DNA from: Maribacter aestuarii | Lineage (GTDB): Bacteria; Bacteroidota; Bacteroidia; Flavobacteriales; Flavobacteriaceae | Length of the DNA stretch: 64,000 nt | NCBI RefSeq assembly: GCF_027474845.2 | Contig: NZ_CP107031.2 | Span: forward strand, 744,001 to 808,000 | Direction of reading: 5' to 3' | Shown: positions 25,666-34,298 of the stretch, one piece after another | Position numbering within the stretch: the first letter of the stretch is position 1 | How the letters are laid out: each line of letters opens with the position of its first letter | Made by a program: the position numbers and the translations under genes | The notes under the pieces: model-generated | The model's database searches: none | The model's input: only the letters and a program-made list of their open reading frames with translations | What the model was told of the DNA's origin: nothing

Positions 25666-26895
25666 TTATAATTCAGTGACCCCAAATTGAAGAGATTCCA
25701 TATCCTTCCAAAAGTCGGGATACGACTTAGAAACGACCTCGGCATCATTTATAAAAAGATTGGTTTTCATTGCCAACGGTGCAAACGCCATAGCCATTCT
25801 ATGGTCATTATAGGTATCAATTACAATACCCTCATTGATTGAATTCGTTGGATTGAGTGTAAGTGATTTATCTGTTACTGCAATATCTGCCCCTAATTTA
25901 GAAAGCTCAACATCCAGGGCCACCAATCTATCGGTTTCCTTAATTTTTAAGGTATGTAATCCCGTTAGGTGGCACCCTATCCCCAAACCGAAACAAGTAA
26001 CGGTAATTGTCTGGGCAATATCCGGAGCATCTGCCAAGTCCGCCTGAAATAATTCAGGATTCGAACTCGATACTTTTTTTAAGGTAATCTGGTGTTCTTG
26101 GAACGTTGTATGTACACCTAGGGCATTGTATAAATCAGCAAGAACACTATCGCCTTGCAAGCTGTTTTCTTTATAGGATGATAACGTAATTTCCGTACCC
26201 AAATCCGCTAGGGCAACGATACTGTAAAAATAGGAAGCCGAGCTCCAATCGGATTCCACCACTAAGGTCAAAGGCGCTTTTGTTCCCTTTGGATAAACTT
26301 TGATATCATTTCCTTTAAAAGATGTGTCGACCCCAATTTCATTGAGTAAACCTAAGGTCATTTTTATATAGGGAACGGAAGTAATTTTCCCAATCAATTC
26401 CAGTTCTATTCCATTTTCTAGGCTCGGGGCCATCAATAAGAGCGAAGAAATATACTGACTACTAACATTAGCGGGAAGGCTTACCTTTTGTCCCTGTAAT
26501 TTTTTTCCCCTTATTTTCAACGGTGGGTAACCTTCCTCTTTTTTATAATCGATTTCCGCACCTAATGTCCGCAGGGCATCCACTAAAATTTTTATGGGTC
26601 TTTCGGTCATTCGTTGGGAGCCGGTTAGAATTACTTCTTTCCCATCCTGTGAAGCGAAATAACTGGTTAGAAAACGCATGGCGGTCCCGGCATGATGAAT
26701 GTCTACCGTACCGGAGTTTTGCTTTAAACCACGCTCCATCACTTGGGCATCGTCCGAATTGGATAAATTGATAATGGAAATTTCCGGATATAATGCTGAA
26801 AGAAAAAGAGACCGATTGGATTCACTCTTGGAACCTGTTATTTCGACATTGTTTTTTAACAATTTATTCGCTGGTCCCGATAATTGAATTTTCAA
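25666..26895 (-). CDS. aroA: 3-phosphoshikimate 1-carboxyvinyltransferase (EPSP synthase)
   Basis: A 409-residue enzyme of the shikimate pathway that joins phosphoenolpyruvate to shikimate 3-phosphate. Visible motifs are GSKSESNRSLFLSAL, HHAGTAMRFLTSYFA, SGSQRMTERPI-like (LTGSQRMTERPI), and TYNDHRMAMAFAPLA near the end. It leads to chorismate, the precursor used by the Phe/Tyr operon at 29-33 kb. Probably cotranscribed with mazG-like, dtd and rsgA upstream. Confidence 0.93.
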   Translation of the reverse strand: MKIQLSGPANKLLKNNVEITGSKSESNRSLFLSALYPEISIINLSNSDDAQVMERGLKQNSGTVDIHHAGTAMRFLTSYFASQDGKEVILTGSQRMTERPIKILVDALRTLGAEIDYKKEEGYPPLKIRGKKLQGQKVSLPANVSSQYISSLLLMAPSLENGIELELIGKITSVPYIKMTLGLLNEIGVDTSFKGNDIKVYPKGTKAPLTLVVESDWSSASYFYSIVALADLGTEITLSSYKENSLQGDSVLADLYNALGVHTTFQEHQITLKKVSSSNPELFQADLADAPDIAQTITVTCFGLGIGCHLTGLHTLKIKETDRLVALDVELSKLGADIAVTDKSLTLNPTNSINEGIVIDTYNDHRMAMAFAPLAMKTNLFINDAEVVSKSYPDFWKDMESLQFGVTEL

Positions 26896-26929
26896 GAGAA
26901 ATTTTATTTAAAAGAATCCAAATATAGTA

Positions 26930-27256
26930 TTATTTCAACTTTTTATTGTTGTGATGACGGTCGTGGTCGCGCTTTGACTTCAGTTGCAACTTTTTATCAA
27001 AAGCCTGTTGTAAATCTATACTGGTCTGGTTTGCCAAACAGAGCACTACGAATAGCACGTCGGCCAATTCTTCCCCTAAATCCTTGGATTTGTCGGACTC
27101 CTTTTCACTTTGTTCACCATAACGTCTGGCTATAATCCGTGCCACCTCTCCAACTTCCTCTGTTAGCTGCGCCATATTGGTCAGTTCATTAAAGTAACGG
27201 ACCCCGTGTTTCTTAATCCAATCATCTACAGCTTGTTGTGCGTTGTTTATTTTCAT
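26930..27256 (-). CDS. MazG-like nucleotide pyrophosphohydrolase
   Basis: A 108-residue all-helical protein with the EEVGEVAR and EELADVLF motifs (ExxE...ExxD) that bind magnesium in MazG-type NTP pyrophosphatases. Such proteins hydrolyse canonical or damaged nucleotides. The His-rich C-terminus (HDRHHNNKKLK) is unusual. Two bases separate it from dtd. Confidence 0.85.
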   Translation of the reverse strand: MKINNAQQAVDDWIKKHGVRYFNELTNMAQLTEEVGEVARIIARRYGEQSEKESDKSKDLGEELADVLFVVLCLANQTSIDLQQAFDKKLQLKSKRDHDRHHNNKKLK

Positions 27257-27258
27257 TT

Positions 27259-27711
27259 CTACTCCTTATTTTTTGTATCAATAATTATGGTCACAGGACC
27301 ATCATTAAGCAATGCGACTTTCATATCCGCTCCAAAAATTCCAGCCCCTACTTTTTTTCCCAATTCTTTCTCCATGGTTTTCACGAAAGACTCGTATACC
27401 GGTATGGCAATTTCTGGTTTTGAAGCTTTAATATATGAAGGTCTATTCCCTTTTTTAGTTGAGGCGTAGAGGGTAAATTGGCTCACCACGATAATATCGC
27501 TATTTTCCTCTATTACAGACCTGTTCATAATGCCGTGTTCATCATTGAAGATACGAAGATGGGCCACTTTCTTCGTTAACCATGAAATATCTTCTTCTTG
27601 GTCCTCATCCATTATTCCCAAAAGCACCAACAGTCCTTTTCCAATCTTGGCAGTCGTCTCACCATCAACCGTAACACTTGCATGTGCAACTCTTTGTATA
27701 ACCGCTTTCAT
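27259..27711 (-). CDS. dtd: D-aminoacyl-tRNA deacylase
   Basis: A 150-residue enzyme that removes D-amino acids from mischarged tRNA. It has the SQFTLYA motif and the NDGPVTI motif containing the cross-subunit Gly-Pro. The start overlaps the end of rsgA by four bases. Confidence 0.95.
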   Translation of the reverse strand: MKAVIQRVAHASVTVDGETTAKIGKGLLVLLGIMDEDQEEDISWLTKKVAHLRIFNDEHGIMNRSVIEENSDIIVVSQFTLYASTKKGNRPSYIKASKPEIAIPVYESFVKTMEKELGKKVGAGIFGADMKVALLNDGPVTIIIDTKNKE

Positions 27712-28658
27712 TTCTTTTCCGCGTAGTCGTCCATTCTATATCCCTCATCCTCACCTGCTATCATTTGCACGTAACTTCTGTAGCGACTCCAAGAAACAGT
27801 ACCCGCTTCCAAAGCCTCTTTTACGGCACACTTGGGTTCGTCCATATGAATACAATTGTTGAACTTACAGTCTCTTTTCAGCTTAAAAAATTCAGGAAAA
27901 TAATCCCCAATTTCCGATGCTTCCATATCAAATATCCCAAACCCTTTTATACCAGGGGTGTCAATGATTTTAGCATCAAAAGTAAGGTCGAACATTTCGG
28001 CAAAAGTAGTCGTATGTTGACCTTGTAGATGCTGCGACGAAATTTCCGCGGTCTTAATGTCCAACTGAGGCTCTATCTTATTGATCAATGTGGATTTGCC
28101 CACGCCAGAGTGCCCCGAAAACATGGAAACCTTACCTGTCATCAGTTCCTTTACCTTGTCGATATTCTTACCCGTTTTTGCGGATATGCCTATGCAGGTA
28201 TAGCCAATTTCGCGGTAAAGGTTAGCTAGAAATTTAACCTCGTCCAATTCTTCCTCGCTGTAACTGTCCGTTTTATTAAACAGTAAAACGACCGGAATGT
28301 CATAAGCTTCAGCAGTTACTAAGAATCGGTCAATGAAAATCGTGTAGGTCGTTGGATTGTTCAAGGTTATCAACAAAAACACCTGATCTAGGTTCGAAGC
28401 GATGATATGTGTTTGTTTTGATAAATTGACGGACTTTCGAATAATATAGTTTTTTCTATCCTCAATCTTATGAATTATCCCAATGGTATCGTCCCCAATG
28501 GTCTCTATCTCAAATTGTACCCAATCTCCGACCGCAACGGGATTGGTGCTTTTGATTCCTTTGATTCTGAACTTACCTTTAATCCGGCACTCATAAAAAG
28601 AACCATCCTTCGCTTTCACGGTATACCAACTTCCCGTAGATTTATATACGGTTCCTAC
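27708..28658 (-). CDS. rsgA: Ribosome small-subunit-dependent GTPase A
   Basis: About 316 residues. It is a circularly permuted GTPase that helps mature the 30S subunit: an N-terminal OB-fold, then NKTD (G4), GHSGVGKSTLIN (G1) and DTPG (G3), then the zinc site CKFNNCIHMDEPKC. The start is taken as the ATG at 28658 (MVGTVYKSTGSWYTV), the family's usual N-terminus; a start 42 bases upstream adds an unlikely extension. Confidence 0.93.
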   Translation of the reverse strand, partial: VGTVYKSTGSWYTVKAKDGSFYECRIKGKFRIKGIKSTNPVAVGDWVQFEIETIGDDTIGIIHKIEDRKNYIIRKSVNLSKQTHIIASNLDQVFLLITLNNPTTYTIFIDRFLVTAEAYDIPVVLLFNKTDSYSEEELDEVKFLANLYREIGYTCIGISAKTGKNIDKVKELMTGKVSMFSGHSGVGKSTLINKIEPQLDIKTAEISSQHLQGQHTTTFAEMFDLTFDAKIIDTPGIKGFGIFDMEASEIGDYFPEFFKLKRDCKFNNCIHMDEPKCAVKEALEAGTVSWSRYRSYVQMIAGEDEGYRMDDYAEKK

Positions 28659-28890
28659 CATGCTATGCGACCTATTTTCTTCATCTGTACAAAATAACAA
28701 TATTTAATATGAATTCCCTGTTCCTTACTACATAGAAATAAAGAATTCCAATATAAACATCCACCCCTATTCCCATCATAAACTAAACAATAAATAGGGT
28801 ATTGAGGATAAATATTTGAAATTGATTCGTCTAAACGGAAAATAGCTTTTAAATTCATCCAAAATTTTTAACCTTTTAATAGCTACGCAC

Positions 28891-29331
28891 ATGAAAAGAA
28901 TCATTTGTCTTGTATTTTTAATTACTGGAGCGTTTATGGACGCGAACGCCCAACAATTTAAGGTAATTACCAGCATAGAATCAATAGTTCCCAGCGGATT
29001 GGGACGTTCCCGTATTATTGATGCCAATGCGGATCGCGATTACAAAGAATTTTCATCCATACAGACCGAGGATGATAATACACGAAATAAATCCGATAGA
29101 GGTGATATTCGCGTGAAGGATTTTGAAGAAACCAAATTATTGAACTTTTACAACATTGCTGGGATACGTTTTCAGAATATTGCGGCGAACGATGCCGTGA
29201 TTTCCTCCAAATTGAGTGCAATGGCAGCGGATGGCTGGGAACTAGCATTCGTTACCAGTAGTGTTGAAGCGGATGCAGGAAAGCAAGACGGACAAGGCAT
29301 TTTCATTACCAGGTACATTTTTAAGAAGTGA
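28891..29331 (+). CDS. Secreted protein with DUF4177-like end
   Basis: A 146-residue protein with a signal peptide (CLVFLITGAFMDANA, cleavage before QQF). The C-terminus, LSAMAADGWELAFVTSSV...FITRYIFKK, resembles the pattern of DUF4177-like small proteins. Function unknown. Divergent from rsgA. Confidence 0.5.
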   Translation: MKRIICLVFLITGAFMDANAQQFKVITSIESIVPSGLGRSRIIDANADRDYKEFSSIQTEDDNTRNKSDRGDIRVKDFEETKLLNFYNIAGIRFQNIAANDAVISSKLSAMAADGWELAFVTSSVEADAGKQDGQGIFITRYIFKK

Positions 29332-29423
29332 ATCCATATGCTTTTCTCCCATCATAAAAATATGATAAACTCAATATTAGGTTGAAACTCCTTCAATATG
29401 TAAACAGAGCCAATTCAAATAAA

Positions 29424-29447
29424 AAACCCCGGCGGTTGCCGGGGTTT
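29424..29447. terminator. Terminator of the Phe/Tyr operon
   Basis: AAACCCCGGC-ggtt-GCCGGGGTTT is a ten-base GC-rich stem seven bases after the DAHP synthase stop. On the - strand it is followed by a T run. Confidence 0.9.
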
Positions 29448-29454
29448 CATCCTT

Positions 29455-30537
29455 TTATGAATTTACTATTTTTTCCTGGTGATTAATGGATTCTTGGTGT
29501 ATGGCCTTGAACATTCGCAGGACGAATTCCTCGCTTAGGCCTTTGCTCTCCCCTTCCAAAATCATTGCCCCCAATATTTGGTTCCATCTGTTGGATTGTA
29601 AAACGGCTACGTTTCTTTCCTTTTTCAATTCCCCTATACCATCGGAAATTTTCATTCGTTTTCCAAGAGTCTCTATTAATTGATTATCGATGACATCAAT
29701 CTGAGCCCGTAAATTACTGAGTTTGGTGTTGTACTCCGCTTCGGGGTCCGTTTCCTTACGTATTTTTAAATCCTTCATAATTTGAACCAATTTTTGCGGG
29801 GTAACTTGTTGGGCGGCATCACTCCAGGCATTGTCCGGATCATGGTGCGTTTCGATCATCAATCCGTCAAAATTCAAATCTAGGGCAGTCTGCGATACAT
29901 CAAAAATCATATCACGCCTACCGGTAATATGTGATGGGTCATTGATCAAAGGCAAGTCTGGAAACCTGTTCTGAAACTCGATGGCCAATTGCCATTCCGG
30001 AATATTCCTATATTTTGTTTTTTCATAGGTTGAAAAACCTCTATGGATGGCGCCTAATTTATCGATTCCTGCGGTGTGCAATCGCTCTATACCACCTAGC
30101 CATAGGGCTAAATCCGGATTTACAGGATTTTTCACCAATACAATTTTGTCGGTACCTTCCAGGGCATCTGCCAGTTCTTGCATGATAAACGGGCTAACCG
30201 TGGACCGTGCACCTATCCAAAGTAAATCAATATCGTGTTCCAAAGCCAATTCCACATGTGCTCTATTTGCGACCTCGGTAGCTGTCTTCAGCCCGGTTTC
30301 CGACTTCACCTTTTGCAACCACTTTAGCCCTAGGGCGCCTACCCCTTCAAAATTTCCTGGACGTGTTCTAGGTTTCCAGATTCCCGCTCTGTAGTAATTG
30401 ACATCGGTATCCTTTAATTCATGCGCTATGCGCAGTACTTGTTCTTCGGTCTCTGCACTGCATGGCCCTGCTATAACTAGTGGATGGTCTAAACCCATAT
30501 CATCTAACCAGGTCCTCATTTCTTTTGTATTCTCCAT
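29455..30537 (-). CDS. DAHP synthase fused to chorismate mutase (type II)
   Basis: A 360-residue bifunctional enzyme. Residues 1-260 are a KDSA-like 3-deoxy-7-phosphoheptulonate synthase (IAGPCSAETEEQVL, GIWKPRTRPGNFEGVG, DPSHITGRRD). Residues 275-360 are an AroQ-type chorismate mutase (LRAQIDVIDNQLIETLGKRMKISDGIGELKK). It acts at the first step of the shikimate pathway and at the branch to Phe/Tyr; fusion usually lets prephenate feed back on the synthase. Its start shares a base with the tyrA stop. Confidence 0.92.
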   Translation of the reverse strand: MENTKEMRTWLDDMGLDHPLVIAGPCSAETEEQVLRIAHELKDTDVNYYRAGIWKPRTRPGNFEGVGALGLKWLQKVKSETGLKTATEVANRAHVELALEHDIDLLWIGARSTVSPFIMQELADALEGTDKIVLVKNPVNPDLALWLGGIERLHTAGIDKLGAIHRGFSTYEKTKYRNIPEWQLAIEFQNRFPDLPLINDPSHITGRRDMIFDVSQTALDLNFDGLMIETHHDPDNAWSDAAQQVTPQKLVQIMKDLKIRKETDPEAEYNTKLSNLRAQIDVIDNQLIETLGKRMKISDGIGELKKERNVAVLQSNRWNQILGAMILEGESKGLSEEFVLRMFKAIHQESINHQEKIVNS

Positions 30538-31397
30538 TATTTCTTGTTTATAGGTATTCCCCTTAAAATTGATTTTATTCTATTCGTGTTGTTCATTTCA
30601 TCGTAAATGCCCTTATAATCTTCCTTTAACAGCAATTCTTTAAAATCCAATAAATTTTGGATGTATTCTTCCAATGTCTCAACCACGTTCTCCTTGTTCT
30701 GCTCAAAAATTGGCGTCCACATTGCCGGAGAACTTTTTGCCAAGCGTACAGTACTCTCAAAACCACTCCCTGCCATATCAAAAATATCACGTTCGTTTTT
30801 CTCTTTTTCAATTACCGTTTTTCCTAACATAAACGAACTTATGTGTGACAAATGGGATACGTAAGCTATATGTTTGTCGTGCGCTTTGGGGTTCATGTAC
30901 CTAATTCTCATGCCTAAAATTTGAAAGATACCAAGCGCCTTTTCCTGTAATTTAAATGCTGTTTTTTCAACTTCGCAAATAATGTTGGTTTTATTACTAT
31001 ACAGTCCGCTTACAGCAGCCGATGGCCCAGAAAACTCCGTTCCCGCAATGGGATGACAGGCCAGGAAGTTTCGTCTTTTTGGATGATCATCCAAAGTGGC
31101 GCACACCAACTCCTTTGTAGAACCAGCATCGCAAACAACGCATTCATCATTCACTTTATCCAAAATTATAGGTAGTTCTTTCAAGACTACATCTACAGGA
31201 ATACTAACCATAACAAAGTCGGCCAGATGCAAATCGTCATAGCTGGATTTTACATCGATCAGCCTTAAGGTCAGTGCTTCTTCCAAATGTTCAGGATTTG
31301 AATCAATACCGTAAACGGTTACTTGGGGCAATTTTGCCTTGATGTCCTTTACAAAAGAACCTCCTATTAAACCGATACCGACTACAAATACGTTCAT
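30537..31397 (-). CDS. tyrA: Prephenate dehydrogenase
   Basis: A 286-residue NAD(P)-dependent enzyme. The nucleotide-binding VVGIGLIGGSFVKDI opens the protein and the active-site His is in LACHPIAGTEFSGP. It converts prephenate to 4-hydroxyphenylpyruvate on the way to tyrosine. It is between the aminotransferase and DAHP synthase genes. Confidence 0.9.
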   Translation of the reverse strand: MNVFVVGIGLIGGSFVKDIKAKLPQVTVYGIDSNPEHLEEALTLRLIDVKSSYDDLHLADFVMVSIPVDVVLKELPIILDKVNDECVVCDAGSTKELVCATLDDHPKRRNFLACHPIAGTEFSGPSAAVSGLYSNKTNIICEVEKTAFKLQEKALGIFQILGMRIRYMNPKAHDKHIAYVSHLSHISSFMLGKTVIEKEKNERDIFDMAGSGFESTVRLAKSSPAMWTPIFEQNKENVVETLEEYIQNLLDFKELLLKEDYKGIYDEMNNTNRIKSILRGIPINKK

Positions 31398-31414
31398 ATT
31401 ACTTTTATATGTTT

Positions 31415-31475
31415 CATCTTAGAATTGAGATTTTAGATGCTTTATTTCACTCCTAAAAATCCCACTTCAACTAGC
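31415..31475. repeat. Period-7 inverted-arm element (degenerate)
   Basis: The left arm reads CATCTTA, GAATTGA, GATTTTA in steps of seven. The right arm reads AAATCCC, ACTTCAA, CTAGCTC. The arms are roughly complementary and fill the gap between the aminotransferase stop and tyrA start. It is the weakest of the related elements. Confidence 0.35.
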
Positions 31476-32627
31476 TCACTGTTCAAATCTTTTTATGGCC
31501 TCTTTTATCTTTTCCTCAGTCACACACAAAGAAAATCTGATATATCCCTCCCCATTGCTCCCAAAAATAGTTCCCGGTGTAATAAAAATATCCTTGTCAT
31601 ATAAAATTGAATCGATAAATTCCTCTGAGGATGCACTGTCAAAAGGCAGTTTTGCCCAAACGAACATGCCTACTGCCTTTTCATCATAAGAGCAGTTCAA
31701 TTTGTTTGCCAGTTCAAAAATCAAATCTCTTCGTCTTCTATAAGTCTCATTTAACTCCTCGTACCAATCATCTGTGCTTTCCAAAGCTGTAATAGCTCCT
31801 TTTTGAATACCGTAGAACATTCCAGAATCCATATTGCTCTTTACTTTTAATATGGCATTCAAATGGTCTGCACTGCCTAGAACAAATCCTACGCGCCAGC
31901 CAGCCATATTAAAAGTTTTGCTTAGGGAGTTTAATTCCAAACAAACCTCCTTTGCACCATCAATTTTTAAAATACTTAGTGGGGCATCGTTAAGCACAAA
32001 GCTATAGGGATTGTCATTGACCAATAAAATCTTGTTTCTTTTGGCGAACGCCACTAAATTTTGAAACTGCTTTGAGGTAGCTAGTGCTCCGGTTGGCATG
32101 TGTGGATAACTGACCCACATTAATTTCACCTTACTTAAATCTTCTGCTTCCAAAATTTTGATATTAGGAAACCACTCATTCGCCGCAGTTAAATCGTAAT
32201 ACTTTGGCACGCCTCCAACAAGTTTGGTTACCGAGGTATAAGTTGGATATCCAGGATTTGGTATTAATACTTCATCGCCCTCGTTTAAAAAGGCGAGACT
32301 TATATGCATAATACCCTCTTTAGAGCCCATCAAAGGAAGAATTTCATTCTCAGCATCGGCCAGTACCCCAAATTTATTTTTGTAAAACGCGGCTATGGCG
32401 TTCCTCAATTCCGGTAGCCCTTGATAGCTTTGATATTGATGGGCACCATTTTCCAATACAGCCTGTTGTATACTTTCCAGTACGACTTGTGATGGAGCCA
32501 AGTCTGGACTTCCAATTCCCATATTTATGATTGGTCTGCCCTTGGCCATTAATCCACGGACTTCTCTCAACTTTTTAGAAAAGTAGTATTCCTGTACGGT
32601 ATTTAATCTTTCAGCAGTTTCAATCAT
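31476..32627 (-). CDS. PLP-dependent class I/II aminotransferase
   Basis: A 383-residue fold-type I aminotransferase. The PLP lysine lies in LNSLSKTFNMAGWRVGF and the C-terminal Arg in YIRFSLCV. Position inside the Phe/Tyr operon suggests it transaminates phenylpyruvate, hydroxyphenylpyruvate or prephenate; other amino-donor roles remain possible. The start overlaps the pheA stop by four bases (ATGA). Confidence 0.85.
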   Translation of the reverse strand: MIETAERLNTVQEYYFSKKLREVRGLMAKGRPIINMGIGSPDLAPSQVVLESIQQAVLENGAHQYQSYQGLPELRNAIAAFYKNKFGVLADAENEILPLMGSKEGIMHISLAFLNEGDEVLIPNPGYPTYTSVTKLVGGVPKYYDLTAANEWFPNIKILEAEDLSKVKLMWVSYPHMPTGALATSKQFQNLVAFAKRNKILLVNDNPYSFVLNDAPLSILKIDGAKEVCLELNSLSKTFNMAGWRVGFVLGSADHLNAILKVKSNMDSGMFYGIQKGAITALESTDDWYEELNETYRRRRDLIFELANKLNCSYDEKAVGMFVWAKLPFDSASSEEFIDSILYDKDIFITPGTIFGSNGEGYIRFSLCVTEEKIKEAIKRFEQ

Positions 32628-33450
32628 TGCATGGCATTTTTATATTCTCCCAAAACCTTAAAATCCTCCAACATGATAATCAATAGCGATTTTGCTTTAT
32701 GAAAATCCTCATATCCGTCAAATGTGACATCCACAAAGAAGGCATACTTCCAGGGAGTTTCGATTACAGGTAATGATTGAATCTTGGTTAAATTAAGATT
32801 ACAATCACTCATAACATTAAGCACTGTTGCCAAACTACCACGTTTGTGATCCGTTATAAAACGTACCGATGCCTTGTTGATTTCCTCTTTTGGCAGCTCT
32901 TTGTTTTTTGTTTTTACAATAATAAATCGGGTAGCATTATTCTTTATAGTCTGAATGTCCGCAGCTACGATGTCCAAGCCATATAAATCTGACGCAACTT
33001 TAGGTGCTATCGCCGCAACATCACTAAGTTGCTGCTCTGTAATGCGTTTGGCAGCTTCTGCCGTATCCACGTCTTCTAATAATCTAATTTTAGGATACGC
33101 TTTAAAAAATCCTTGCACTGCAACAATGCCATGGGATGAGAACTCACCTCTTTGATGTCCTCTAATTTTTGGCCCTTTAAGACCATTAAATTGTGATGTA
33201 TATTCAAATAATGCTCTCCAATGATGTGAAGACCATTATGATATATGAGATTATAATTTGGTATAATTGAGCCTGCAATTGAGTTTTCAATCGCCATAAT
33301 CGCTTGATCCGCTTCCTTATTGAGAAGACTGTCCACCAATTTGTCAAAAGACAGGCATTCCACCAAATCTATAGTATCATCGAAGTAATCCTTTGCCACT
33401 TGATGGTGGTTAGACCCCTTAATTCCTTGTATGGCAATTCTTAAAGACAA
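32624..33450 (-). pseudogene. pheA: Prephenate dehydratase with an in-gene -1 frame change
   Basis: The first frame (33450 to 33076, 124 residues) starts MSLRIAIQGIKGSNHHQVAKDYF and continues correctly to LLQCKDFLK; it then stops. The second frame (from the same place to 32624) gives AYPKIRLLEDVDTAEAAKRI, the catalytic-domain end and a C-terminal ACT domain. Joining them at the run of six T (33104-33109) restores a normal protein. The zero frame reads T-TTT-TTA there, a perfect slippery heptamer, and CGTATCC/GGATACG just downstream can form a seven-base stem. The change may be an assembly error, a true mutation or recoding. It converts prephenate to phenylpyruvate. Confidence 0.85.
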
Positions 33451-33470
33451 CTTCGTTTTAGTTTTTGTTC

Positions 33471-33499
33471 AAAAAAAAAGCCCCGTTTTTCACGGGACT
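33471..33499 (-). terminator. Attenuator terminator before pheA
   Basis: On the - strand AGTCCCGT-gaaaa-ACGGGGCT forms a stem with one mismatch, followed by nine T. It lies 21 bases upstream of the pheA start and 26 bases after the leader-peptide stop. Its 5' arm can instead pair with ATGGGACT in the leader, the antiterminator. Confidence 0.85.
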
Positions 33500-33524
33500 T
33501 CATTTGCTGATATTTTTATATATA

Positions 33525-33596
33525 CTACAACAGTCCCATACCTCTCTTAAAAAAGAAGTAGAAATAGAAACCGTTCCAGAAATATTGCTTTGTCAT
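33525..33596 (-). CDS. Phe/Tyr leader peptide (attenuator)
   Basis: A 23-codon open frame not seen as a longer ORF. It opens with ATG at 33596 and contains QYFWNGFYFYFFF: six Phe, three Tyr and one Trp in twelve codons, then KRGMGLL and a TAG stop. The codons for Met-Gly-Leu carry ATGGGACT, which is fully able to pair (one G-U) with AGTCCCGT, the 5' arm of the terminator downstream. A ribosome stalled at the Phe/Tyr codons would leave the antiterminator free; one that reaches the stop would cover it. The - strand sequence TACATTAG at 33615-33622 may be the -7 promoter element. The gap 33451-33733 holds nothing else. Confidence 0.85.
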   Translation of the reverse strand: MTKQYFWNGFYFYFFFKRGMGLL

Positions 33597-33733
33597 TATT
33601 TAAATAAACTTTGGCTAATGTACTAATTATATTTAAAAACCAGTATTTAGCTGTTTTTTTTTCGGAATTATTCTTAATTCGTAGTATTTCACAAAATAAT
33701 CCACCGAAAAAAGAAGTCTTTTCTATGAATACT

Positions 33734-34222
33734 TTAAAACTGAAGTGCTAAACCCAAGCCATTTTCATTACATGCTGGGACTAATCTAAAGCTTGTTTTA
33801 TTGTCAAATTGCTTGTTATATGTGAGAATGGCTTTCTTTTTAGAATTGTTAGATGCATACATAAAAATACCACCAACAATTCCAGTACCAATAACACCTA
33901 AAGCAGGTCCAAGAGCATTTTGAGCTCTATCTCTACCAGATAAAAATGGGTCATCATTCAAAAGCTCTAGAGTCATCCAAACAGCAAAACTCATTTCAGA
34001 AGCTATTCCTACTATGGATATGGCTTCTTGAGTTTTAGATTTTTTCCAGAATTTCTTCACCTCATCATTCTTATACAATAAACTCTGTAAATCATCCTTT
34101 GAGATTTCCTTATCATCTTGATAATATTTGTAGCCGGTAAAAGAAGAAAACATAGTAATCTCCTGGGCGTTAACGATGAAAGTAAATAATGACGTAATTA
34201 CGAGAAGGCAAATGGATTTCAT
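33734..34222 (-). CDS. Secreted small membrane-associated protein, paralogue 1
   Basis: A 162-residue protein with a signal peptide (SICLLVITSLFTFIVNA, before QEI). It has an EITMFSSFTGYKYYQDDKEIS opening, two weakly hydrophobic helices and a FRLVPACNENGLGLALQF end. It is similar over its length to the broken gene at 35893-36350, so the two are paralogues. Family and function are not recognised. Confidence 0.6.
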   Translation of the reverse strand: MKSICLLVITSLFTFIVNAQEITMFSSFTGYKYYQDDKEISKDDLQSLLYKNDEVKKFWKKSKTQEAISIVGIASEMSFAVWMTLELLNDDPFLSGRDRAQNALGPALGVIGTGIVGGIFMYASNNSKKKAILTYNKQFDNKTSFRLVPACNENGLGLALQF

Positions 34223-34298
34223 AGGATTTTAGAATAAGTTAATAACACTTAGCTGTAACGATCGATAACATTGATTATTTGATTTTTGAAATATTAAA

